This document shows, piece by piece, positions 17,364 through 24,889 of a DNA stretch of 64,000 nucleotides. The notes beneath the pieces were generated by a model that was given only the letters and a program-made list of their open reading frames with translations, was not told the DNA's origin and did not search any database. The position numbers and the translations under genes were made by a program. Source of the stretch: QPIN01 sp965224575 (lineage in GTDB: Bacteria; Pseudomonadota; Gammaproteobacteria; Methylococcales; Methylomonadaceae); contig CBDCZQ010000006.1 in NCBI GenBank assembly GCA_965224575.1, positions 2,356,001-2,420,000 on the forward strand, in the 5' to 3' direction. How positions within the stretch are numbered: the stretch's first letter is position 1; each line of letters begins with the position of its first letter.

Positions 17364-18070
17364 CAATTGAAAAAATAAGACAAGTAGTTTTAGATACAGA
17401 AACAACGGGTTTAAATCCTAAAGAAGGGCACAGAATTATTGAGATAGGCTGTGTTGAATTAATTAATCGTCGATTAACGAACAATTCTTTTCATGTCTAT
17501 ATTAATCCAAATAGGTTAATTGATGACGGAGCGATTGAAGTACATGGGATTACTAATGAGTTTTTGGAAGATAAACCTCAATTTGAAGATATTGTTAATG
17601 ATTATTTAGAATTTACCAAAGGTGCAGAATTAATTATTCATAATGCGCCGTTTGATGTTGGTTTTTTAAATCATGAACTTTCAATGCTTAAAAATAAAAA
17701 AGGAAAGCTTGAAGATTACAGCACTGTTTTTGATACCCTTCCTTTTGCCAGAAAAAAACATCCAGGAGCAAGAGCCAGTTTAGATGCATTATGTAAACGC
17801 TATGGGATAGATAATAGTCATAGAGAATTGCATGGTGCATTATTAGATGCCGAGATTTTAGCGGAAGTCTATTTGGCTATGACAGGTGGACAGTTTTCTT
17901 TACTTGACGTGGATGACAATGAGGAAGAGAAAAAACAGAAAATTGTTCGTTTGTCCTCTGATAGGCCAAAACTAAAAGTTATTTCTTGTACGGAAAAGGA
18001 GAAAGAAGCACATCAACAACGTCTGACAGCAATTGAAAAAGTTAGTGATGGGTGTATTTGGAATCAATAA
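17360..18070 (+). CDS. dnaQ: DNA polymerase III epsilon subunit (proofreading exonuclease)
   Basis: A 236-residue DEDDh exonuclease. ExoI is LDTETTGLNP with the downstream IIEIGCVEL, ExoII is HNAPFDVGFLNHEL, and ExoIII is HGALLDAEILAEVYLAM. The C-terminal tail (after about 185) is the Lys/Glu-rich linker and alpha-subunit binding segment. It provides 3'-5' proofreading for the replicative polymerase. The start overlaps the rlmG remnant stop by four bases, so its original promoter and coupling may have been disturbed by the insertion upstream. Confidence 0.92.
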   Translation: MTIEKIRQVVLDTETTGLNPKEGHRIIEIGCVELINRRLTNNSFHVYINPNRLIDDGAIEVHGITNEFLEDKPQFEDIVNDYLEFTKGAELIIHNAPFDVGFLNHELSMLKNKKGKLEDYSTVFDTLPFARKKHPGARASLDALCKRYGIDNSHRELHGALLDAEILAEVYLAMTGGQFSLLDVDDNEEEKKQKIVRLSSDRPKLKVISCTEKEKEAHQQRLTAIEKVSDGCIWNQ

Positions 18071-18149
18071 ATCTAAATGAAATGTCGAAAAATACTGTCT
18101 TAAATATAAAAAGTCATATTTTCACTGTTTTACTATAAAGTCTACCAAT

Positions 18150-18914
18150 ATGGATATTCTTCTTACTTATATTTTTAAGGCACTAATTTTACCGCCTGCG
18201 AGTCTAATTATCTTAGCCATAGGCGGTTTGTTAATCAGTAAAAAAAGAGAAAAGCTAGGAAACATTATTATTACTATTTCTATCGCGGTGTTATGCATTT
18301 TAAGCGTGCCGCTAGTAGCAACATTCCTCGCTTCAAGCCAAGAGAGTCATAAGGCATTTCAAATAAAGCAGTTAGAACAAAATCATGTCCAGGCAATCAT
18401 TGTTTTAGGTGGAGGAATACGTCCTTCAGCACCTGAATATGGTAACAAAGCGGTGATTCGTAACAAGGTTTTTGATCGTCTGCGCTATGCAGTCAGGTTA
18501 TCAAAAAAAACAGAGTTACCCATTTTAGTTAGTGGCGGCAAAGTCTTAAATAAAGCAAGTCCAACAGAAGCAATACTTATTCAAGATACTCTAGTAAATG
18601 ACTTTCATCTCAAAGCAAAATGGCTTGAAGATAAAAGCCGCAATACAGCTGAAAATGCTCAGTATAGCTACAATCTTTTAAAAAAAGAAAAAATCAGCCG
18701 GGTTATTTTAGTTACTCATGCGCTGCATATGGCCCGTGCTGTTGAACAGTTCCAAAAAGTTGGGTTTATAGTTACCCCAGCGCCAACTACCTTTCATTCT
18801 TACCCTACCCAAATAACAGTTCTTGATTTTATACCTTCTGCTCCTGCACTTAGGCTAAGTTCTAACGCTTTACGTGAACTTTTTGGTAGATGGTGGTATC
18901 GACTGAGGTATTAA
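18150..18914 (+). CDS. ElyC/YdcF family envelope protein (DUF218)
   Basis: 254 residues with two N-terminal membrane helices (about 8-28 and 36-58). A DUF218 domain follows, with IIVLGGGIRP near 90, LVSGGK near 130, the signature EDKSRNTAENA near 160-170 and VTHALHMARA near 190. ElyC of E. coli is an inner-membrane protein affecting peptidoglycan and lipid-carrier metabolism; other members are uncharacterised. No operon partner is evident; dnaQ ends 79 bases upstream. Confidence 0.8.
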   Translation: MDILLTYIFKALILPPASLIILAIGGLLISKKREKLGNIIITISIAVLCILSVPLVATFLASSQESHKAFQIKQLEQNHVQAIIVLGGGIRPSAPEYGNKAVIRNKVFDRLRYAVRLSKKTELPILVSGGKVLNKASPTEAILIQDTLVNDFHLKAKWLEDKSRNTAENAQYSYNLLKKEKISRVILVTHALHMARAVEQFQKVGFIVTPAPTTFHSYPTQITVLDFIPSAPALRLSSNALRELFGRWWYRLRY

Positions 18915-19018
18915 GTTGATACTTCGAGATGCCCTGAAGTTTAAAGAGATAAATGTGCTAACCCTGCTATTTAAAAAACTTTAGTTTAACGATTAAGCTG
19001 TTAGATCAACTTATAATA
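18912..19018. repeat. Degraded copy of the GTAGGTTGGGCT repeat family
   Basis: TAAGTTGAT near the left end and GTTAGATCAACTTATAA near 19000 form an inverted repeat. The right half (TTTAACGATTAAGCTGTTAG) follows hairpin B of the copy at 20691-20811 (GTTAACGATAGAGCTGTTAG) almost base for base. It lies between the convergent ElyC-like and VOC genes. Confidence 0.4.
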
Positions 19019-19051
19019 AGGAGAGGGAGATTAGGAATATAATGCTAAAAA

Positions 19052-19429
19052 TTAATCAGGTTTTTCAATAAATTCTAAAGCATTTCCATCTATATCTCGA
19101 CAAAAAATTGCTCTACGTCCTGAAGCACTTAAAGTATATTTTACTTTTCCCTGTTCAAGGTCATCTTTTATTGGATCAAGGTTTGTTACATAAAAAGCAA
19201 CATGGCGATCTCTACCGCCATGAGCAGGTCTGCCTGTTGTTGGGTCTGGATTGTCAAGTTCTAATAAATGCAATTGTTGCTCGCCTAAATCCAGCCACGC
19301 ACCGCCATAGGGTAGGTTAGGGCGCTCAAGCTCTTGTAACCCTAATACGCCACAATAAAATTTTAAAGAAGTTTGGGTGTTTTTTACAAGCAAGCTGGAA
19401 TGGTGAAGACATAAAATATTTTTTGTCAT
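19052..19429 (-). CDS. VOC/glyoxalase-like superfamily protein
   Basis: A 125-residue single VOC module: LHHSSLLVKNTQTSLKFYC at the start, WLDLGEQQLHLLE near 50, RHVAFYV near 75 and CRDIDGNALEFIE at the end. These place the usual metal-ligand His and Glu residues. Such proteins include glyoxalases, dioxygenases and fosfomycin-type thiol transferases; the substrate cannot be read from sequence. It starts 29 bases after the efpL stop and is likely its operon partner. Confidence 0.75.
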   Translation of the reverse strand: MTKNILCLHHSSLLVKNTQTSLKFYCGVLGLQELERPNLPYGGAWLDLGEQQLHLLELDNPDPTTGRPAHGGRDRHVAFYVTNLDPIKDDLEQGKVKYTLSASGRRAIFCRDIDGNALEFIEKPD

Positions 19430-19458
19430 AATTTCTGTTTTTAAATACCAAAAGATTT

Positions 19459-20025
19459 TTAAGCGCGAGACATAAATTTACCGGTAGAACTATTAATTTT
19501 AATAATTTCACCTGTTTCAATATATTCTGGTACTTGAACTTCAAGACCTGTTGTTAGTGTTGCTGGTTTCGTTCTGTTTGTTGCACTGGCTCCTTTCATA
19601 GCAGGTGGTGTTTCTACAATTTCCAGGCTGACAGTGGTAGGGAGTTCAATACCAAGTGGCGCGTCATCTAATAATAATATAATAATGCCTTCCAGAGATT
19701 CTGTTAGATATTCTGTTTGACCTTCTAAATCTTCTTTGTTCAGCGTATATTGTTCAAAGCTTTCAAGATTCATAAAAGTGTAATTTTCCCCATCTTGATA
19801 GGAATATTGCACCATCACTTTTGAACAATCAGCTTCTTTAAGGAAATCATCTCCTTTATAGCTTTCGTCAAGTTTTTGCTTGGTTTTCATGTGAGCAAAA
19901 CGAATTTTGTATAAAGTGGATGCTCCACGAGAGGTAGGGTTTCTCACTTCTATTTTTTTTACGGCATAAGGTTCGCCGTTAATTTCTATTGCGGAACCTT
20001 GTTTTAAATCACTGGCTTTTGGCAA
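19459..20025 (-). CDS. efpL: Elongation factor P-like protein EfpL (YeiP)
   Basis: 188 residues with the three-domain EF-P build. The N-terminal KOW domain opens MPKASDLKQGSAIEINGE, and the tip loop reads NPTSRGAST with Arg33 where canonical EF-P carries the modified Lys. This, the KGDDFL segment and the closing QVPEYIETGEIIKINSSTG identify the YeiP/EfpL branch. It relieves ribosome stalling on proline and some other motifs without needing the EpmA modification. Confidence 0.88.
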   Translation of the reverse strand: MPKASDLKQGSAIEINGEPYAVKKIEVRNPTSRGASTLYKIRFAHMKTKQKLDESYKGDDFLKEADCSKVMVQYSYQDGENYTFMNLESFEQYTLNKEDLEGQTEYLTESLEGIIILLLDDAPLGIELPTTVSLEIVETPPAMKGASATNRTKPATLTTGLEVQVPEYIETGEIIKINSSTGKFMSRA

Positions 20026-20111
20026 AATTTTGTCCTCTTTTTGTATGCTTGTGTAAGTTGATGAATTATACTTGTGTCTTATCTAAACTATGTTAATTAA
20101 GGTGCATATTT

Positions 20112-20675
20112 ATGTTTTGTTGCAACTGTGGTAATCAATTGTTAGCAAATGCAAACTTTTGTTCAGAATGTGGCAATAAAGTATTTCTAAAAGTTGTAGA
20201 TTACAATAGTTTGCAAAAAATTAATAATCTGATTTGTTATGAAGGGAAACCTTTTAGTGGAACAGGGATCGCTTATTATCCCCAGGGAAATAAAAAAAAT
20301 GAAGAAACGTTTTTTAATGGCTTAGGAAGTGGGGTTTGGCGGTTCTGGTACGAAAATGGACAAAAAGCACAGGAAATAGGCTACCTGGAAGACAAATTTG
20401 ATGGCGTAGAATGTGAGTGGTTTGAAAATGGAAATAAGAAAAATGAAGTGAACTGGTCTAAGGGTGTGTTAGATGGTCTATGGACTTCCTGGTTTGAAAA
20501 TGGACAAAAAGAAGGAGAAGTCGATTATTCTAATGGAAAAAAGCAAGGCTGTGAGGTATTGTGGTTTGAAAATGGTCAAATGTATTCCAAAGGGAATTGG
20601 GAAAAAGGAGTTCAAGTAGGAAGCTGGACTATTTGGCAGCCAGATGGACAAGTAAAGTGGAAGGGGCAATACTAG
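20112..20675 (+). CDS. Zinc-ribbon plus MORN-repeat protein, copy 1
   Basis: 187 residues. An N-terminal zinc ribbon with two CxxC pairs (FCCNCGNQ ... FCSECGNK) is followed by about five MORN_2/YwqK-type repeats of roughly 23 residues (FWYENGQKAQEIGYLEDK, WFENGNKKNEVNWSKGVLDG). It has no signal peptide, so it is cytosolic. The MORN_2 repeats occur in YwqK-type antitoxins and in many uncharacterised proteins. A paralogue follows 240 bp downstream across a palindromic repeat. Function unknown; protein or membrane binding is plausible. Confidence 0.75.
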   Translation: MFCCNCGNQLLANANFCSECGNKVFLKVVDYNSLQKINNLICYEGKPFSGTGIAYYPQGNKKNEETFFNGLGSGVWRFWYENGQKAQEIGYLEDKFDGVECEWFENGNKKNEVNWSKGVLDGLWTSWFENGQKEGEVDYSNGKKQGCEVLWFENGQMYSKGNWEKGVQVGSWTIWQPDGQVKWKGQY

Positions 20676-20690
20676 ACGTGCGATTAAAAG

Positions 20691-20811
20691 TGAAGTAAAT
20701 AAAATAGTGTAGGTTGGGCTGCGGTCTTTTTGGCAACCCAACGTCACTTTTACTAAAGGTGTTGGGTTAACGATAGAGCTGTTAGCCCAACCTACATTAT
20801 TTTTTACTTCA
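20691..20811. repeat. GTAGGTTGGGCT repeat, full copy (two hairpins)
   Basis: Outer arms of about 30 bp at 20691-20720 and 20784-20811 (TGAAGTAAATAAAATAGTGT... against ...ATTATTTTTTACTTCA) are near-perfect complements. Inside are two hairpins: A, GTTGGGCTGC...GCAACCCAAC, and B, TTGGGTTAAC...GTTAGCCCAA. This is REP/BIME-like architecture. It separates the two MORN genes and may end transcription of the first. Confidence 0.75.
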
Positions 20812-20912
20812 AAACATTTTTAATTACGCCCATTAGAAAATAGATGCCAGTAAAGCTGTATCAAGAATCTAAAAAATCGTTAAAGCAGTGATTATTAAAG
20901 GATAACTAAACA

Positions 20913-21428
20913 ATGTTTTGTCATAATTGTGGTACTAAATTGCCTGAAAGTGGGAAGGTGAATTTTTGTTCTAAATGCGGTACTGAAGTCGTTAGTAAAG
21001 TAGTTAACAGATTAGTAGAACGGACAGGCATGTTTTATGAACCAAGCCAGGATCAGCCCTTTACGGGAAAGTTTTTATCACGTGATAGTAATGGACAAAT
21101 TAAGAAAGAAGAAAGTTATAAAGACGGTTTATTAGATGGACTTTTTAGTGCTTGGCATTCAAATGGCTGTAAAGAAAGTGAAGGGACTTATATAATGGGA
21201 AAACAAGAAGGATTATGGACCTGGTGGAGTAACAAAGGTCAACAAATTGTAGAAAAATACTATAAAAATGGAGTTAAACACGGGCTTTGGGTAGATTGGC
21301 ACGAAAATGGTCAGAAGAGAGTTGAAGGTAAATTTATCAATGGAAAAAGAGAAGGACTAGTGACTATCTGGGATAAAGACGGAAAGAAAATGAGTGAAAC
21401 GATGTATAAGAATGATGAGAGAGTATAA
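20913..21428 (+). CDS. Zinc-ribbon plus MORN-repeat protein, copy 2
   Basis: 171 residues with the same design as copy 1: zinc ribbon FCHNCGTK ... FCSKCGTE, then MORN_2 repeats (SRDSNGQIKKEESYKDGLLD, WHENGQKRVEGKFINGKREG). A ribosome site AAAGGAT lies upstream. The sequence has diverged well beyond a recent duplication. It ends 23-62 bases before the membrane-protein gene in the same direction and could be its operon partner. Function unknown. Confidence 0.72.
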   Translation: MFCHNCGTKLPESGKVNFCSKCGTEVVSKVVNRLVERTGMFYEPSQDQPFTGKFLSRDSNGQIKKEESYKDGLLDGLFSAWHSNGCKESEGTYIMGKQEGLWTWWSNKGQQIVEKYYKNGVKHGLWVDWHENGQKRVEGKFINGKREGLVTIWDKDGKKMSETMYKNDERV

Positions 21429-21451
21429 TAACGAATCGTTTTAACCGAGGT

Positions 21452-22750
21452 ATGATAATTGTTTGTTTTCCAACTAAAACACTATTTGTTATGTATAAAG
21501 CAGAAAAAATAAAAAGAAAAAATGCTGGCGTAGGTTATTTGATAAATAGCGTACAAACTTTATTTGTAGGTATGCTCAAAGTATGGACAATACCCATTGT
21601 TTTGATGTTGAGTATAGCATCAGGGTTCACTACATATTATGGTTTAAAGCATTTCATCACACCCTGGATTGCTTTAGTCATCACGGTTGCTATTCAATCA
21701 ATTATTGTTATTTGTTCTTTAGAAATAGCAGGCATCCATTGGAAAGCAAATCGCTTACGTTATTTTTCTGTTGTTTTGTCGTTATTAATTGCTTTAATGG
21801 CTTCTATTTCATTTTCATATTTTAAGTTTTATGATATATCACAACACGATACGGTTCATATTAATCGTCTTAATCAAGTTAGAGAGGATATAAAACTCTA
21901 TTTAGGTGACATATTAAAAATTAAAGGAGATGTTTTAAAACAGCAACATGTTGAGTTAAAGCAAGCGGCTGAGGAAGTTTCTCAAGCCTATTTTGGAACC
22001 CATCCTTCCGCTGTTGAGAAATATAAAAACCAGGTAGGAAAAGGACCTTTTTGGAAACATTACAACGAAATTCATCTGGAAAAGAAACAATCTTTGGAAA
22101 CCCTAGAACAAGAATTTTTGGAGTTAGACAAAAAAGTTCAAGGGTTGCAAGCGGGCTTGGGGGCTCTTGATGTAACAAATGATCTTGAAAAATCTTATTA
22201 TAAAGTACTAGATGATTATAGCGAAGTACAAATACAAATAGGACGGTTATCTAACTCTATTGGGCTTGGGTTGCCCGAAGCACCGCTATTAATGACCTAT
22301 AAACAATTTGTTGAAGAAGTAAAGCCTGATGTATCAATGTGGAATGGTTTTTCACTATTTGCTTTTATTTGTGCAGCCATGGTCGATTTTTTTACTGTTT
22401 TATTATCTTATCGACTTGAATTTACAGCACCAGGTCCCTTAACCGGTGAGGAGGAGGATTTGGTATTTGAATGTTTAAGACAATTTACCGAGTTTAATAT
22501 AAATGAAAATGATGAATTGCAAATGGTGATTGAAAAAACAGAAATCGAAAAGGCTAGGCGTTATTCAGATTGGTCTAGAATGTTTGCTGTTGGTTTACTA
22601 CTGAACCGTGGTTTTTTAAGAAAAATAGATCATAGAACAGTTGAATTCTCTCCTAACTTATATCCGCTTATTGCTGAAAAAATGGGTGATAAAATTAGGC
22701 AATTACGGGCTGCAGGGTCACGTACAAAGTGGGTTGAGTCTAATGAATAG
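21452..22750 (+). CDS. Four-helix membrane protein with internal coiled coil, unknown
   Basis: 432 residues from the first ATG. An internal ATG at 21491 (MYKAEKIKRKNAG) gives a more plausible cytosolic N-terminus, but neither has a well-spaced ribosome site. Three membrane helices lie at about 35-60, 68-90 and 98-122. A helical charged segment (about 130-260, with KSYYKVLDDYSEVQIQIGRL) follows, then a fourth helix near 290-315 (FSLFAFICAAMVDFFTVLLS). A C-terminal globular region of about 110 residues follows. Its stop overlaps the next gene by 8 bases, so the two proteins are probably made in fixed ratio. No family recognised. Confidence 0.65.
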   Translation: MIIVCFPTKTLFVMYKAEKIKRKNAGVGYLINSVQTLFVGMLKVWTIPIVLMLSIASGFTTYYGLKHFITPWIALVITVAIQSIIVICSLEIAGIHWKANRLRYFSVVLSLLIALMASISFSYFKFYDISQHDTVHINRLNQVREDIKLYLGDILKIKGDVLKQQHVELKQAAEEVSQAYFGTHPSAVEKYKNQVGKGPFWKHYNEIHLEKKQSLETLEQEFLELDKKVQGLQAGLGALDVTNDLEKSYYKVLDDYSEVQIQIGRLSNSIGLGLPEAPLLMTYKQFVEEVKPDVSMWNGFSLFAFICAAMVDFFTVLLSYRLEFTAPGPLTGEEEDLVFECLRQFTEFNINENDELQMVIEKTEIEKARRYSDWSRMFAVGLLLNRGFLRKIDHRTVEFSPNLYPLIAEKMGDKIRQLRAAGSRTKWVESNE

Positions 22751-24047
22751 TGTAGCGACAGAAATAGATAACTGGTTGGTTTCTGCTGATGTGGATACAG
22801 CCAGCACAGATTTGTCTGACGATGTGTGGGAAGCTGGTTTTGAAGTTGACCGTCAAGTTGTTTACAGTAAGTTTGGTGCTTATAAAAAAGTCTTTTTGCG
22901 TCCACAAAATTTTGTAAAACGATTTTTTCATACCGTATATCCACTTTCTATTGAAGAATGGAATTGTACGGATAGTGTTGACCTCTATGATGGTTTTTGT
23001 ACTATTGATATAACCTTAGATGTAAGGTTTCAAGCAACCTATAATTATGCCCTAAGTAATATAGAGCTTTTGGCAGAATTGAACGAACATATAAAACATG
23101 CCTATTATGGAACGGTGACAGACATAGTCAACAGAGAACTTCTTAATTTGTCAGACGGTGATTGGGTACAAGAAGGATTAGAACCCATTGAGAAAAGAAT
23201 TTGTTCTAAAATTAATGAAATGTTGATATTGCAAAATATTCAATCTCAAGTGACTTGCAGGCTTAAACCAAGTTTTGAAGAGTTTCCTGATGTGCAATTT
23301 GCAAAAGAAAAAGTTTATCTTAGTGTACTTAAGAAAAGCTTTGAATTTAGTGAACAACAAAGAGAAGAATTATTTCGTCAGCAACAAGAAGAAAAAAACC
23401 AAAATATTGATCATAAACGATTACAGTTAGAACAAATAAATAAAATAGCTGAATTAGATCGAGAACGAACGGCTGTCGATGCAGAGAATCTAAAATCATT
23501 GTTAATAGAAAAAGAACAGCATCAACGTGAACAATTTGAAATAAGGAAAAGACTTCATTCAGAAAAAATTAGGCATAACAATAGTTTAAAAGAAATGACC
23601 TTGTCGGCAGAACTTGAAGAGAAAGAAGTTTATCAGGCAAAGTTAAGAGAAAAAGAAGAGCAAGAAAAAATTGAGCTAATTGCCCATGAAACAAAATTAA
23701 AGGAAAAAGAGCTAGAGGCTAAGATTGCTGAATTTGAAAAGGAACAGGCGAGTTGGAGAGAGACAAAGAGTAAAATTCATGTTGAAGAACTAGAGCAAAA
23801 ACAGCAGCAAAAACAAATAGAATTTGATACCGATGTTAATGCTAAAAAACGCTATGAATTGAGACGTTTAGCTATGCAAAAGGAAAGTTTTTCAGTTAGA
23901 AAAAAAGCTGATATTTATCTAAAAAGAGAAATTGAGTTGCTTGAATTAGATAGGCAGCGTCTGGCTTTACAACAAACGATAAAGAAGTATAAAGATGAGA
24001 GTAATCAAGAAAATAGTGAGGAAACTGAATATTTAGGTGATTTATAA
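22743..24047 (+). CDS. SPFH-like coiled-coil protein coupled to the membrane protein
   Basis: 434 residues from the ATG overlapping the upstream stop; the longer frame runs deep into that gene and is rejected. The N-terminal ~200 residues are alpha/beta (DGFCTIDITLDVRFQATYNY, then helices with HAYYGTVTDIVNREL and a segment ending in LKPSFEEF). Their order resembles a divergent SPFH/band-7 domain. From about 205 to the end the protein is a long Glu/Lys/Gln-rich coiled coil (REKEEQEKIELIAHETKLK, REIELLELDRQRLALQQTI). It has no membrane segment of its own, so the membrane protein may anchor it. SPFH assignment is tentative. Confidence 0.62.
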   Translation: MNSVATEIDNWLVSADVDTASTDLSDDVWEAGFEVDRQVVYSKFGAYKKVFLRPQNFVKRFFHTVYPLSIEEWNCTDSVDLYDGFCTIDITLDVRFQATYNYALSNIELLAELNEHIKHAYYGTVTDIVNRELLNLSDGDWVQEGLEPIEKRICSKINEMLILQNIQSQVTCRLKPSFEEFPDVQFAKEKVYLSVLKKSFEFSEQQREELFRQQQEEKNQNIDHKRLQLEQINKIAELDRERTAVDAENLKSLLIEKEQHQREQFEIRKRLHSEKIRHNNSLKEMTLSAELEEKEVYQAKLREKEEQEKIELIAHETKLKEKELEAKIAEFEKEQASWRETKSKIHVEELEQKQQQKQIEFDTDVNAKKRYELRRLAMQKESFSVRKKADIYLKREIELLELDRQRLALQQTIKKYKDESNQENSEETEYLGDL

Positions 24048-24516
24048 CTTGTTATATGCCTTCTGCTAAGGTAGGAAGCGAAAAAGAAACTCATTGTGGA
24101 AGAGCTAAAGTTGATTGCTGTGTAGCTAATTCGATTAGAAAAAAGTAAATTCGATGCGGTGAGTATAGTTCTTTGAAAAATCAGGGCTTGACGTGGAAAA
24201 GTAAGATGACACTTTATTTAAAGTACACCGTGGAAATCAGGAAAAAACAAAGCGGGGTTCGATTTGTGCCGAGCTTGGAGTGGAGAAAAGAAGCTCGACC
24301 GTGTGCTAAGGGATTTTGAAAGAGCAAAAGCGGAATTCTGATGATTGCAAAGTTGAATGCCCAGAAAGAAAGCCTTGATGACTTCCACATGATTTAAAAA
24401 ACGAAAAGCAGAGCAAAGAAAACAATAGTCTGAAAACGCATGGTTATTTTTTCTTGATATACTTAAATGTTTATGTAAATTTTAAAAATACTTAAATCCT
24501 GAGGGGGATGAAGATT
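24048..24516. other. Gene-poor stretch, possible eroded coding DNA
   Basis: No ORF is supported. Short open runs occur in different frames (for example KYTVEIRKKQSGVRFVPSLE, and GEKKLDRVLRDFERAKAEF ending in TGA near 24342). They look protein-like but cannot be joined into one reading frame or assigned to a family. They may be remnants of a decayed gene. Confidence 0.35.
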
Positions 24517-24645
24517 ATGAGAATTTTTTTAATTAGTGTGGTTCTATTTGCATCATTGGCAATGACTGGGTGTGCTGATGAATTTTGGTGTGGCGAAAAC
24601 GGTTGCGGTGCTGACAAGGATGCTAATATGAATCGAAAAACCTGA
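24517..24645 (+). CDS. Small lipoprotein (42 residues), unknown
   Basis: A strong ribosome site (GAGGGGG, 24501-24507) lies nine bases before ATG 24517. The peptide starts MRIFLISVVLFASLAMTGCA, a complete lipoprotein signal with lipobox AMTGC (Cys19), and ends with a short acidic tail containing two Cys (EFWCGENGCGADKD). After lipidation only about 24 residues remain. The good ribosome site and exact lipobox support a real gene. It stands alone on the plus strand, convergent with mutS. Confidence 0.65.
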   Translation: MRIFLISVVLFASLAMTGCADEFWCGENGCGADKDANMNRKT

Positions 24646-24863
24646 GCTTCTTAATCTGTAAATGTTAGCAAGAAAGTAATTTACATTCTCGATATCCATC
24701 AAGAGCTTTATAACTTGGCAATCAACTTGCCTTTATTTTTCTATTGCAAAGGTTATCTTGCTGAAAATAATGGAGCGTCTTGCATAGACCTGACGTTAAA
24801 CACAGCAAGTTATTTTAATGGTTATGTGTATTAAAAGTTTAGACCAAGCCTATAATAGGATCA

Positions 24864-24885
24864 CTGGGTGTTAGACTAACCCCAG
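24864..24885 (-). terminator. Hairpin downstream of mutS
   Basis: CTGGGTGTTAG-A-CTAACCCCAG is a near-perfect stem (one bulged T) starting four bases beyond the mutS stop. It is GC-rich for this region. No T run follows on the minus strand, so it is a weak intrinsic terminator or an RNA-stabilising 3' hairpin. Confidence 0.4.
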
Positions 24886-24889
24886 AACC

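Noticed and set aside
22641..22742. N-terminal extension of the SPFH-like coiled-coil protein
   Set aside because: It overlaps the upstream gene by over 100 bases; the ATG at 22743 in the stop overlap is the natural start.
23178..23360. Minus-strand ORF inside the SPFH-like gene
   Set aside because: Antisense shadow; composition is that of a reverse-translated coding region, with no ribosome site.
24160..24345. Transposase fragment in the gap before the small lipoprotein
   Set aside because: Protein-like runs exist, but no DDE motif, terminal repeats or family pattern could be recognised.
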